A stretch of 29,121 nt of DNA from CAG-390 sp045636385 (GCA_045636385.1 JAZTXK010000006.1:1-29121); one strand, 5' to 3'; positions 7,371-15,531 are shown, counted from the stretch's first letter. Numbers and translations: made by a program. The notes: generated by a model not told the origin, from the letters alone.

Positions 7371-7412
7371 GCTCGGATATCAAGAAGTTTGAATCTTGAT
7401 ATCCGAGCGATT
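7371..7412. terminator. Terminator between convergent AAA ATPase and ABC exporter genes
   Basis: Perfect 14-bp stem GCTCGGATATCAAG/CTTGATATCCGAGC (7371-7384 with 7395-7408) with GATTTT on the plus side and a T-rich flank on the minus side (complement of AAAATACTAC), so it may act in both directions. Confidence 0.75.
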
Positions 7413-7455
7413 TTGAATTCGAGCGAGATCGTTCGGTATTATTCAGATTTGTGCG

Positions 7456-9336
7456 TTAATTTTCAATAACGTACTTCTCCGCCTGCAGATTAAACATCTC
7501 GGCGTATTTTCCGCCGCGCTCGATAAGCTCGTCGTGTGAGCCGACCTCGATCAGTTTGCCCGAATCGAACATATAGATTCGGTCTGCCATACGTGTTGTC
7601 GAGAGGCGGTGGGAGATGAAGATGACGGTCTTTCCCTCGGCGTAGCGGAGGATGGATTGGTTCAGCTCGTATTCAGCAACGGGGTCGAGCGCGCTTGAGG
7701 GCTCGTCCATTATCCAAAGCTCGTAGGGGCGGGCAAATACGCGGGCGATGGCTACTTTTTGGCTCTCTCCGCCCGAAAGGTTCGTGCCCTTTTTGTCAAA
7801 CTCGCGGGTGAGCATCGTTTGCGTGCCCTTTTCGAGCGAGTTCAGCTTTTCGGTAAATCCCGCGGCTTCAAGCGCACGCGAAACCGTTTCGCCGTCGGTC
7901 TCGTCGTTATAATCGCCCGACATTACGTTTTCGGCAACGGTCGAGGAGAATATCTTGAAGTCCTGAAAAACGCATCCGATCTTTTCGCGGTAAGCGGCAA
8001 CGTCGTATTCCTTCGCGTTTTTGCCGTTGTAGAGGACCTCGCCGACGGTCGGGTCGTAAAGGCGCATAAGAAGCTTGATCAGCGTCGTTTTACCCGCGCC
8101 GTTGTAGCCGACGATGGCGATCTTCTCGCCCTTTTCGATCTTCAGGTCAACTCCGCGCAGAGCGTCGGCACTGCCCGAATTTTCGTTTTTAGGCTTCTTG
8201 TGATCCGATTTGTGCCACTCATATTTCGGCTTGTCGGAAAAATCGTATGTAAAGCTGACGCCCTTCAGCTCAAGCGACTCAAATTCGGGAACCTCGGTAT
8301 TGCCCGAAACCACCTTCGGCTCGTAGGAAAGGAAGCCGTAGTATTTTTCGAGGAAGAGCGAGTGCTCGGGGAATTTTGCGAGTCTTTCGACAAAGTCGGA
8401 AATATTCCAGCGCACGCGCCAGATAAGTCCCGTGCTCGCCGCAAAAACGCCGACGAGCATCGCGCCCGAAAGCAGACGGGTGAACATATAGAAGATGATT
8501 CCGAGGCTGACCGCTTCCATCAGCACGTTATAGAATATGCCGTAAATGAAGAAGTATCGGATACCGTATTTCTTCGCGACCTTGACCTTCTTTTCCGAAT
8601 TTTCATCAGCCTCGCGGAGAAGAAGCTCGTCGGCGCGGCTGATGCGCAGTTCCTTTGCATAGTCGGGAAGATGGTAAACGCGGTTGATGTAGTTTTGCTT
8701 GCGCGAGAGGGGCTTGCGCTCCTTTTCCTGCGCGTAAGAGGTCTTGTTGCCGAAGTGGTTTACGATACAGCTGATAACGCCGATCGAGCAAACTATAACG
8801 ATTATAACCGCATCAAGCTTCGCCGCGATCAGCGTTCCGAGGATCGTTATAAGCGAGATAAGACGAGCTACAAGGCGGGTGAGATCCTCGAGTATCTTGA
8901 TCGAGCGCGAGGATGCCTCGTCCATCGCCCAAACGAAATCGTTATAGAATTCGGGATCGTCATAGCAGGCAACGTCGATCTCGCGCGTTTTGCGGAAAAG
9001 CTCGGTGTGGATTGCGCGGTTGAGCTTGTGGTGGAGGTTCGGTTTAAGAACTCGGTGCCAGGAGCGGTCGATGATGAAAAAGACCGCGTACCAGAGCGCC
9101 ATCAGTCCGATGATCTTTGCTACCGTACCGAGACTTTCGCCGAGATCGAGAGAGTTGAAGAGATAAAGGGTGAAGACGGCGTAGATCGAGTTGTGGATAC
9201 CCTGAAGCACGCCCTCTTCAAAGAAGGCTCCGAGGACAAGATCGGGCGCATATCTGCAAACCTTGCCGAAGAGGACGAGATTGTTGTGCAGAATTCTGCC
9301 AAGGGACTGACGCTTTTCCTTTGGTTTCTTACTCAT
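7456..9336 (-). CDS. ABC exporter half-transporter, permease plus ATPase (second subunit)
   Basis: This is an exporter-type half-transporter of 626 residues: an N-terminal six-helix membrane domain (about 30-310) and a C-terminal nucleotide-binding domain. The latter has Walker A GYNGAGKT (about 410-417), signature LSGGESQKVAIAR, Walker B LWIMDEPSSALDP and the switch histidine in FISHRLS. An unusual charged insert of about 20 residues (EWHKSDHKKPKNENS) sits between the first strand of the ATPase domain and the Walker A motif. The ATG at 9336 is preferred to the GTG at 9345 because GGAGG (about 9346-9350) then sits at a proper distance. The start overlaps the upstream gene by 8 nt, indicating coupled translation and a heterodimer with it. 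Related pairs (BmrCD, LmrCD, PatAB type) export drugs or peptides; the substrate here is unknown. Confidence 0.95.
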   Translation of the reverse strand: MSKKPKEKRQSLGRILHNNLVLFGKVCRYAPDLVLGAFFEEGVLQGIHNSIYAVFTLYLFNSLDLGESLGTVAKIIGLMALWYAVFFIIDRSWHRVLKPNLHHKLNRAIHTELFRKTREIDVACYDDPEFYNDFVWAMDEASSRSIKILEDLTRLVARLISLITILGTLIAAKLDAVIIVIVCSIGVISCIVNHFGNKTSYAQEKERKPLSRKQNYINRVYHLPDYAKELRISRADELLLREADENSEKKVKVAKKYGIRYFFIYGIFYNVLMEAVSLGIIFYMFTRLLSGAMLVGVFAASTGLIWRVRWNISDFVERLAKFPEHSLFLEKYYGFLSYEPKVVSGNTEVPEFESLELKGVSFTYDFSDKPKYEWHKSDHKKPKNENSGSADALRGVDLKIEKGEKIAIVGYNGAGKTTLIKLLMRLYDPTVGEVLYNGKNAKEYDVAAYREKIGCVFQDFKIFSSTVAENVMSGDYNDETDGETVSRALEAAGFTEKLNSLEKGTQTMLTREFDKKGTNLSGGESQKVAIARVFARPYELWIMDEPSSALDPVAEYELNQSILRYAEGKTVIFISHRLSTTRMADRIYMFDSGKLIEVGSHDELIERGGKYAEMFNLQAEKYVIEN

Positions 9337-11224
9337 TGTCCTCACCTCCCGACGTGTAGTTTTTAGCCTGCAGGCGGAACATTTCGGCGTATTTGCCGTC
9401 CTTTTCCATAAGCTCTGCGTGCGTGCCCTCCTCGACGATCTCGCCGTCCTCCATCATATAGACGCGGTCTGCAAGCGTTGCCGAGGATAGTCTGTGCGAG
9501 ATGAAGATGACGCTTCTTCCCTCTGTCGCACGGATCATATTCTCGAACATCGTGTGCTCGGCTATCGGGTCGAGCGCGCTTGAAGGTTCGTCGAGGACGA
9601 CGAAGGGCGTTTTTTCGGCAAAGATACGCGCAAGCGACACCTTTTGCTGTTCTCCGATCGATAAGTTGACGCCCTCATCGTCGAATTCGCGTGTCATTGT
9701 CGATTCTATGCCGCGGTCGAGCTTTTCGATCTTGCTCCAAGCTCCGCTTTCCTTTAAGGCTTCGGTTACGAGCTCGTCGTCACCCTCGCGAGGAAGACGG
9801 AGCGTGACGTTTTCCTTGACGGAGAGGGAAAACAGCTTGAAATCCTGAAAAACGCTTCCGAAAAGTCCGCGCCAGGATGATAGGCGATATTCCTTCGCGC
9901 TTTTGCCCGAAAGAGTGATCTCGCCCTCGGTCGGATCGTAAAGGCGGAGCAGGAGCTTAACGAGCGTTGTTTTGCCGCTTCCGTTTCGTCCGACAACGGC
10001 GATCCTCTCGCCCTCGCGGATCTCAAAGTTGATGCCGCGAAGAGATTCCTTTTCTGCGCCCTCATACTTGAAGTGAACGTTTTTGAATTCGATCTTGCCC
10101 GATTCCGCCACGGGAGCCGACTCGTCTTCCTTGATCTTCGGCTCGTAGTCGAGGAAGTAACGGACGTCCTCAATATAGAGTGCGTGCTCGTTGAATTCGG
10201 CTATGTACTGCACCATCTGCGAGAGGGTGTGGGATATCGTTCCGATCGAGTTGAGAACGATGAGGCAGTCGCCCATCGTCATAGAACCCTGACCCGAACC
10301 TATCGTGCGCCATACGGCGTAGAGCGTTGCGCCGAGTACGGTGACGCCCTCGAGTCCGAAGTTGAGGATGCAATCGTAGATAGCGATTCGCGGACCGTAC
10401 TTCATAGTGATCTCGTTGTAGTTCTTGCGTACGGCATCGAGCATTTCGAGCTGATGGCTGAAGAATCCGCCCATACGCATTTCCTTTGAATATTCGCCGA
10501 GGTAGAAGGTACGGCGGACGTAGGAAAACTTGCGGTTGATCGGCTTGCGCGCGGTGTTCTGGTCGTGCAAGAGCGAATTTCGACGCTTTCTGACAAATCC
10601 GAGCGCGAAGGGGATCAGCGCAAAGAGTATCAGGAAGGGGTCGATCGTGAATATCAGAAGCGAGGTCAGAGCAAGCGAGATGATATTCCAGATGAGGTTG
10701 TCGAGGGTGCCCATAACCTTCCATACTCTGTCCTGCGTTTCGTCCATAGCCTTTACGTATTTGTCGTAAAATTCGGGCGTTTCATAGCAAGATATATCCG
10801 CCTCGGTGGCTTTTTTATAAAGCTTGCGGCGGAGAGTGTGGTTGATCTTCTCCGAATACTGCGGCGAGATCGTGTTCCAATAGTAGTTTGATACCACCCA
10901 GATGCATATCGCTCCGCCGCCGACGGCAAAGATATAGGTGAATATCGCATCGGTAGACCATCCGTGCCCCTCAACGCTGTCAACGATAAGACGGATGAGA
11001 TAGGTGTAGAGAAGGAAGTCGATCGGCGCGTAGATGAAGGTGACGAAGTAGTAAATAATGAAATACAGCTTCGACGTTCCCCAGACCTGCGCAAGCGCGA
11101 AGATATTGTTTTCTATGTTTCTGCGCAACGGCAGCTTCTTTTTCTTCTTTTCTTCCTTTTCCTTTTTCAGCTCGGCACGCCGCTCGGCGCGGAGCTCTTT
11201 TTTCGATTTCTTTTCTTTTTCCAT
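9329..11224 (-). CDS. ABC exporter half-transporter, permease plus ATPase (first subunit, degenerate signature)
   Basis: The 631-residue half-transporter begins with a very basic Lys/Glu-rich cytoplasmic stretch (MEKEKKSKKELRAERR...), followed by six membrane helices (about 50-340) and an ATPase domain with Walker A GRNGSGKT (about 412-419), signature LSIGEQQKVSLAR (about 521), Walker B FVVLDEPSSALDP (about 542) and FISHRLS. The signature reads LSIGE instead of LSGGQ/E, while the partner has LSGGE, so the two ATP sites of the heterodimer are not equivalent. The start at 11224 has AAAGGAG (11230-11236) upstream; the longer frame runs into the terminator and is rejected. It is the first gene of a two-gene operon transcribed through a leader with a short ORF and an intrinsic terminator. 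Confidence 0.95.
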   Translation of the reverse strand: MEKEKKSKKELRAERRAELKKEKEEKKKKKLPLRRNIENNIFALAQVWGTSKLYFIIYYFVTFIYAPIDFLLYTYLIRLIVDSVEGHGWSTDAIFTYIFAVGGGAICIWVVSNYYWNTISPQYSEKINHTLRRKLYKKATEADISCYETPEFYDKYVKAMDETQDRVWKVMGTLDNLIWNIISLALTSLLIFTIDPFLILFALIPFALGFVRKRRNSLLHDQNTARKPINRKFSYVRRTFYLGEYSKEMRMGGFFSHQLEMLDAVRKNYNEITMKYGPRIAIYDCILNFGLEGVTVLGATLYAVWRTIGSGQGSMTMGDCLIVLNSIGTISHTLSQMVQYIAEFNEHALYIEDVRYFLDYEPKIKEDESAPVAESGKIEFKNVHFKYEGAEKESLRGINFEIREGERIAVVGRNGSGKTTLVKLLLRLYDPTEGEITLSGKSAKEYRLSSWRGLFGSVFQDFKLFSLSVKENVTLRLPREGDDELVTEALKESGAWSKIEKLDRGIESTMTREFDDEGVNLSIGEQQKVSLARIFAEKTPFVVLDEPSSALDPIAEHTMFENMIRATEGRSVIFISHRLSSATLADRVYMMEDGEIVEEGTHAELMEKDGKYAEMFRLQAKNYTSGGEDNE

Positions 11225-11252
11225 TTTGCTCCTTTCGGTGATGTCTGTGTGC

Positions 11253-11287
11253 AAAAAAAGAGCACACAAATGCTGTCTTGTGTGCTC
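11253..11287 (-). terminator. Intrinsic terminator in the ABC exporter leader (attenuator)
   Basis: On the minus strand a perfect 10-bp stem GAGCACACAA/TTGTGTGCTC (11278-11287 with 11260-11269), 8-nt loop, is followed directly by seven T (11253-11259). It lies 29 nt upstream of the first ABC gene and downstream of a short ORF, so transcription must read through it to express the exporter. Confidence 0.88.
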
Positions 11288-11308
11288 GAATTTTTTGCGC
11301 AGTTATAC

Positions 11309-11374
11309 TTATACGCAAATATACCCGGAGGAAGTGACGAAACGGGCAAGAGCACGTGCTGACATGGCGGTCAT
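11309..11374 (-). CDS. 21-residue leader peptide upstream of the ABC exporter
   Basis: A short ORF of 21 codons plus TAA lies between the promoter and the attenuator. It has one of the best ribosome binding sites in the window (AAAGGAGG, AGGAGG at 11383-11388, 8-nt spacer to the ATG at 11374). The peptide begins MTAMSARALAR and ends SSGYICV. The stop is 21 nt upstream of the terminator stem. Codons 7-9 contain GTGCTC (11350-11355), complementary to GAGCAC in the first arm of the terminator (11282-11287), a possible antiterminator pairing of 6 bp. The arrangement matches known leader-peptide attenuation of drug exporters, such as BmrB ahead of B. subtilis bmrCD. The strong ribosome binding site and position are seen directly; the regulatory role is inferred. 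Confidence 0.75.
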   Translation of the reverse strand: MTAMSARALARFVTSSGYICV

Positions 11375-11409
11375 ATTCAATTCCTCCTTTCTTTTCATTT
11401 ATTGCCCTA

Positions 11410-11438
11410 ATTATACTACTCTGCGCGCGGATTGTCAA
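11410..11438 (-). promoter_or_regulatory. Main promoter of the leader peptide/ABC exporter operon
   Basis: Perfect TTGACA (11433-11438) and TATAAT (11410-11415) on the minus strand with a 17-nt spacer. The expected start near 11403 gives a leader of about 180 nt. Confidence 0.92.
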
Positions 11439-11591
11439 TACTTTCGGGCAAATTTGCGACTCAACTTATTGTTGAGCCGAATGGAGGAAGAGAGGGTTTA
11501 CCTATATAGTGTCATTTCTGTCAAAAAGGTTTGGTGAAAGATCCGATAATAATGTCAAAATGCTTTTTCTTTTTGTCAAATGCACGTATAT

Positions 11592-11620
11592 ATTATACAA
11601 TTGCTCAATAAAATAGTCAA
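11592..11620 (-). promoter_or_regulatory. Second upstream minus-strand promoter
   Basis: TTGACT (11615-11620) and TATAAT (11592-11597), spacer 17 nt, on the minus strand. No ORF with a ribosome binding site follows before the main ABC promoter, so it is either a distal promoter of the exporter operon or drives a small RNA. A 6-bp stem CTCAAC/GTTGAG lies downstream (about 11460-11476). Two further TTGACA motifs (11553-11558 and 11574-11579) lack -10 partners. Confidence 0.6.
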
Positions 11621-11660
11621 GTGCTTTTTAAAAAATACAGAAAAATATTTTTCAAAGTTG

Positions 11661-11666
11661 TATAAT
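11661..11666 (+). promoter_or_regulatory. -10 box of the XRE regulator gene
   Basis: TATAAT at 11661-11666, 33 nt upstream of the start codon. The -35 region (11638-11643, CAGAAA) is poor, suggesting a weak or activator-dependent promoter. Confidence 0.5.
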
Positions 11667-11698
11667 GATAGTGTTACGGAAAGGAAACGGGTGGGCAG

Positions 11699-11977
11699 AT
11701 GAGCAAGGATATTGAATTCAAGAACAGAGACAGACTTATACAGCTTGGGATAGCAATATCCGCACTTCGCAAGATGCGCGGAATGTCGCAGGAGCAGCTT
11801 GCCGAGAGAGCGGGGATCAGCCGTTCGCACCTCAGCTCCATCGAGGCACCGGGAATCGCACGGTCGTTTTCCCTCGAGATATTTTTTAATATCGCGGACG
11901 CGCTCGATATCGATCCCGCAGACCTTATAGATGCTTCGGTTTTTCCGGATAAGATAATAGGAAAGAATTCAAATTAA
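11699..11977 (+). CDS. XRE-family helix-turn-helix regulator
   Basis: The 92-residue protein is almost entirely one Cro/C1-type DNA-binding domain. Helices 2 and 3 are in MSQEQLAERAGISRSHLSSIEAPG (about 24-47), followed by the family-typical SLEIFFNIADALDIDPADLI. There is no effector or oligomerisation domain, so it is a minimal regulator. The ribosome binding site is weak (GGGTGGG a few bases upstream of the ATG). It is divergent from the ABC exporter operon, with about 260 nt between the main promoters, so regulation of that operon is possible but unproven; the exporter also has its own leader-based control. It is closed by a strong terminator. Confidence 0.92.
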   Translation: MSKDIEFKNRDRLIQLGIAISALRKMRGMSQEQLAERAGISRSHLSSIEAPGIARSFSLEIFFNIADALDIDPADLIDASVFPDKIIGKNSN

Positions 11978-12021
11978 AAAGTTCAGGGAGAACGCGCAAA
12001 ACGTTCTCCCTAAACTTTTTT
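11976..12021. terminator. Bidirectional terminator between XRE and RNHCP genes
   Basis: A long stem AAAAAGTT-AGGGAGAACG with CGTTCTCCCT-AACTTTTT (11976-11994 with 12002-12020), one internal mismatch and a 7-nt loop. A-runs and T-runs on both sides make it work for both convergent genes. Confidence 0.9.
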
Positions 12022-12030
12022 ATTAAAGGA

Positions 12031-12372
12031 TTAAAACCTGTTCTTACCCGCGGTGAGTTTAATAATCAGGTCGATATCGTCGGGCTGGACTCGTGCCTCG
12101 TGGGCGGCGCGGCAGCGCTTTTCGGCGCCGCATTTGGTGCATTTGTGCGTGATGATATAGCCCTTTTTGAGGTCGGGCTCGACGAGGATGGGTTCCATAA
12201 GTCCGAGGCACTCGCAGGCGCGGTCGCCGGGGTTTTCGTCGATATGTATCGACCAAAGACAGAAAGGACAATGGTTGCGCGATGACGAGCCAAGCGGCTT
12301 TACCTCGCGTCCGCAGTGTCCGCAGATGAATCCCGAATCGTTTTTGGCGAATCTTTTATTTTCAAGTTCCAT
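12031..12372 (-). CDS. RNHCP domain zinc-binding protein
   Basis: The 113-residue protein matches the RNHCP family, named for the motif seen here as SSRNHCPFCLWSIHIDENPGD. It has three cysteine pairs: CGHC (about 17-20), CPFC (about 35-38) and CTKC (about 78-81), plus a Cys at ACEC, so it is probably a zinc-ribbon protein. Function is unknown in the family; nucleic acid binding is a reasonable guess from the zinc ribbons. The start at 12372 has a GAGG element shortly upstream on the minus strand. It is transcribed alone from a good promoter and divergent from the U32 operon. Confidence 0.92.
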   Translation of the reverse strand: MELENKRFAKNDSGFICGHCGREVKPLGSSSRNHCPFCLWSIHIDENPGDRACECLGLMEPILVEPDLKKGYIITHKCTKCGAEKRCRAAHEARVQPDDIDLIIKLTAGKNRF

Positions 12373-12446
12373 ATTTTTGCCTCTTTTTTGCTCTTTTTTG
12401 AAAAAAGCTCTTTATTTCTTTTCGTTTTTGTAGTATAATTATATTA

Positions 12447-12475
12447 ATTATACATCATCGAAGGCTCACCGTCAA
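12447..12475 (-). promoter_or_regulatory. Promoter of the RNHCP gene
   Basis: TTGACG (12470-12475) and TATAAT (12447-12452) on the minus strand, spacer 17 nt. A plus-strand TATAAT (12434-12439), possibly for the U32 operon but with a poor -35, lies face to face with it 7 nt away. Confidence 0.78.
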
Positions 12476-12514
12476 GAGCTTTGCGATAATTTTGATCCGC
12501 GGAGGTTCGGAAAA

Positions 12515-14320
12515 ATGGAAAATAAAATAAAATTACCCGAGCTTCTTGCTCCCGCGGGCTCGCCCGAGGCGCTGACCGCCGCAATTCGCGCGGGTGCGGA
12601 TGCGGTTTATATGGGAGCGTCGGGCTTCAACGCGCGAATCGGCGCGGCGAATTTTACGCCCGAAAGTCTGAAATATGAGATTGCACGTGCCCATGATGCG
12701 GGCGTGCGGATATATCTGACACTCAACACTCTCGTTTACGACCGTGAGATCGGCGATCTTTTGAAGACTGCCGAAGCCGCGTATCTTGCGGGTGCGGATG
12801 CCCTGATCGTTGCCGATCTCGGCGTTGCATCAATGCTTCGCCGCACCTTCCCCGATCTGCCGCTTCACGCGTCAACGCAGATGTCGGGACACAACCTTGA
12901 ACAAGCTAAACTCCTTGCGGGACTCGGATTCGAGCGAATGGTCATCGCAAGAGAAACTTCACGCGAAGATCTCGCGCTCGTTTGCCGCGAGTCGCCCATC
13001 GAGATCGAAGCATTCGTCCACGGTGCGCTTTGCGTTTGCCATTCGGGACAGTGTCTCTTTTCCTCGATCGTCGGCGGACGATCGGGCAACCGAGGACTCT
13101 GCGCACAGCCATGCCGTTTGCCCTATTCCGACGGGAAGGGCGGAAAGTCGTATCCTCTGAGCCTGAAGGATCTCTCGCTCGCGCCTCATCTGCCCGATCT
13201 TATCGAAATGGGCGTTTCCTCGCTCAAGGTCGAGGGCAGAATGAAGCCGCCCGAGTACGTTGCGGGCGTTATATCGATCTGGCGCAAATTGCTCGACGAG
13301 GGCAGAGGCGCGAATGCCGAGGAAATGCGCCGTCTTGCCGACATCTTCTCACGCCAAGGCTTTACCGACGGCTATTACGTCAAAAATATCGGCAAAAATA
13401 TGCTCGGTGTGCGCACCGAGGGCGACAAGGCGCGCTCGGCTTCACAGAAAAATAAGATCGAATATAAAAATACAAAAGCTCCGATACCCGAATACACGGA
13501 CAGAAACTGCCGCGCGACCGATTATAAGCCGCAAAGAGCATCGGGCAAGCGCGGGAAGCAGATCGTCAACACCGCAGTTTTCCACAGCGCCGCGCAGTAT
13601 ACGGCTAAAGCCGCAAAATTCTTCGATATCGCATATCTGCCCCTCGAGGAGTTCCCGAAGGCGAGAGGCGCGCGAGGAGTTATCCTCCCACCCGTGATTT
13701 TCGACTCGGAAATGCCTCGCGTGCGACATCAGCTCGAGGAAGCCAAAAAACTCGGCGCGACCGACGTTCTTGTAGGTAATCTCGGTCATATTGCGCTTGC
13801 GCGTGAATTCGGTCTTAAGCTCCACGGCGATCTTCGCTTGAATATCACCAACAACGAAACGACCGCCGCGCTTGAATCCTTCGGCTTTGAGGACGTCGTT
13901 CTTTCGCCCGAGCTGACCCTGCCCCGAATCCGAGATATCTCGGGCTGTACCTCTGTTGTTGCCTATGGCAGATTGCCTCTGATGGTGACCGAAAAATGCG
14001 TCGGCAAGGAGCTTGGCGGATGTAAGGTCTGCGAGAGAGGACAAGCAAAGCTCGTTGACAGAATGGGAATTTCTTTCCCCGTCCTGAAAATTGCCGAGCA
14101 TCGCTCGCTGATCGTAAATTCGCTCCCGACCTATATTCTCGACCGCCCGCAGGATCTTTCCGAGGGCTTCATCACGCGCCGTCACTTTATTTTCACGGTT
14201 GAATCGCCGCGCGAGGTCGATGCGATACTTTCGTGCGCTTCGTCGGGCGCGCCCATTCCGGGCGGAAAATGCCGCCGCTTGCCACAAAATCAGCAGGTGA
14301 AGAAAGGAAAAAATAAATGA
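12515..14320 (+). CDS. U32 peptidase family protein (TrhP/RlhA-like RNA hydroxylation enzyme)
   Basis: U32 proteins, first called collagenase-like peptidases, include enzymes that hydroxylate tRNA uridine-34 (TrhP/YrrN-YrrO) or 23S rRNA (RlhA) using a four-cysteine Fe-S site. This 601-residue protein starts with PELLAPAGSPEALTAAIRAGADAVYMG, then HASTQMSGHN (about 116), a Cys-rich segment CVCHSGQC...GNRGLCAQPCR (about 172-200) and SLKVEGRMKPPEYV (about 237). The second half (about 340-590) resembles another, diverged U32-like half with its own CVGKELGGCKVC (about 495-506). The ATG follows GGAGG (12501-12505). The protein is shorter than the roughly 700-800 residue clostridial versions carrying DUF3656. 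It heads an operon with overlapping genes. Exact substrate RNA is not deducible. Confidence 0.92.
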   Translation: MENKIKLPELLAPAGSPEALTAAIRAGADAVYMGASGFNARIGAANFTPESLKYEIARAHDAGVRIYLTLNTLVYDREIGDLLKTAEAAYLAGADALIVADLGVASMLRRTFPDLPLHASTQMSGHNLEQAKLLAGLGFERMVIARETSREDLALVCRESPIEIEAFVHGALCVCHSGQCLFSSIVGGRSGNRGLCAQPCRLPYSDGKGGKSYPLSLKDLSLAPHLPDLIEMGVSSLKVEGRMKPPEYVAGVISIWRKLLDEGRGANAEEMRRLADIFSRQGFTDGYYVKNIGKNMLGVRTEGDKARSASQKNKIEYKNTKAPIPEYTDRNCRATDYKPQRASGKRGKQIVNTAVFHSAAQYTAKAAKFFDIAYLPLEEFPKARGARGVILPPVIFDSEMPRVRHQLEEAKKLGATDVLVGNLGHIALAREFGLKLHGDLRLNITNNETTAALESFGFEDVVLSPELTLPRIRDISGCTSVVAYGRLPLMVTEKCVGKELGGCKVCERGQAKLVDRMGISFPVLKIAEHRSLIVNSLPTYILDRPQDLSEGFITRRHFIFTVESPREVDAILSCASSGAPIPGGKCRRLPQNQQVKKGKNK

Positions 14321-15531
14321 GATCGGTAAAAAATATAACCGCAGGAGTTGCGGTGGTCTTGTGCGTTTTGATATGCATATACATTGCGACTCTTTATCTG
14401 AAATTCACGCCCGAAGAGCCTAAAATCCTCTCGGACGGCACCGTCGAGGAGGTCGACGGCGCGATCAAGCAGTTCTTTGACTCGGATATCCACGCAAAAG
14501 AGCATCTGAATCTCGTGATCTTGCTTGCGCTTTCGGCGTTCGTCGGATTCGTCTTTGAAAAAAGACCTGCATTCGGAATGCTTACATCAGTTATTGCGCT
14601 GGCTTACGCGCTGACTCTGTTCAGGTTCGAGGGACTCCCGAAATTCCCGATGACGGTCGTATCTCTCTGCCTCGTTCACGCGGTGGGAGCCTTATTCTTC
14701 GCGGCAACGTCAGAGAGAGGAAAGAAGTCACTTCTTAAAATCAACAGCGCCACTGCGGGAGGAATCCTTTGCAATGCCGCAGCGCTTTTTACGTCAATTT
14801 CAGTTGCACGCATTCTCAAAAGACTCTGCGATGTCGCAGAAGACGTTGAGTATCTCGGAGAGAACGGAATCACGGTCACGACCAAGCTCGCGATAGTTCC
14901 AGATACTGTTGAAATGCTTAAGCGTACTTTTGAGAACCACGGACTCGAAAAGGCTCGCGAGGTGCTTCTTATGTTTAACAGACAGTATGCGACCGAGGGC
15001 GTTGCCGAGAAGATCGATCTTGCATACGAAAGCGGAGAGTATAAGACCTATATTATCCTCGCTGTGGTGATCGGAATTGCTTTGGTGCTTTCGCTGATAC
15101 TTAAAAAGCTGCCCGGATTGGTGGCGTTCGTTTCCGCGATTCCCGCATTTTACGTTTTCGGATGTATTCTTTATGCGAAAATGTCGATCGCGACACTTGC
15201 GATTTTCGCGCTGACGCTTGCCGCCGCGATCGGTGCGTTTGCCGCTTCGCAGAGGGACGGAATGCCCGCGATAGTTGACGAAAACGGCGATGAGCTCGAA
15301 TTTGAGGATGAAGACGATCCCGATGAGGACGAGCTCCCGAAGACCGATGCCGAGGACGGCGCGGAAAACGAGGATCTTCCCGATTGGGAATGCGACAAGC
15401 TCGATTATTTCTATCAAAAACCGAAATATGATCCTGAACCCGAGGAGATCACTCCCGAGAAACGTGACGAATATCTTGAAATAGAGGAGAATGACGATGG
15501 AGATCAGAAAGAAGATACAGAGCAAGCTTGA
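14317..15531 (+). CDS. Multi-pass membrane protein with long acidic C-terminal tail
   Basis: Not recognised. The 404-residue protein overlaps the U32 stop by 4 nt (ATGA, 14317-14320), so translation is coupled. It shows about eight hydrophobic helices: one N-terminal (7-27), four between about 66 and 165, and three between about 245 and 312. A hydrophilic region (about 170-240) splits them. The last 90 residues are strongly acidic (ELEFEDEDDPDEDELPK and similar) and probably form a disordered cytoplasmic tail. The even spacing of helices and the lack of catalytic motifs fit an unclassified integral membrane protein. Its start has a GAAAGGAAAA element upstream. Confidence 0.85.
   Translation: MRSVKNITAGVAVVLCVLICIYIATLYLKFTPEEPKILSDGTVEEVDGAIKQFFDSDIHAKEHLNLVILLALSAFVGFVFEKRPAFGMLTSVIALAYALTLFRFEGLPKFPMTVVSLCLVHAVGALFFAATSERGKKSLLKINSATAGGILCNAAALFTSISVARILKRLCDVAEDVEYLGENGITVTTKLAIVPDTVEMLKRTFENHGLEKAREVLLMFNRQYATEGVAEKIDLAYESGEYKTYIILAVVIGIALVLSLILKKLPGLVAFVSAIPAFYVFGCILYAKMSIATLAIFALTLAAAIGAFAASQRDGMPAIVDENGDELEFEDEDDPDEDELPKTDAEDGAENEDLPDWECDKLDYFYQKPKYDPEPEEITPEKRDEYLEIEENDDGDQKEDTEQA

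Noticed and set aside
7759..9366. 535-codon plus-strand frame opposite the second ABC subunit
   Set aside because: It runs antisense to well-conserved ABC motifs and encodes no recognisable domain.
11484..11537. Short plus-strand ORF (MEEERVYLYSV...) in the XRE/ABC intergenic region
   Set aside because: No ribosome binding site precedes its ATG and no promoter on the plus strand serves it.
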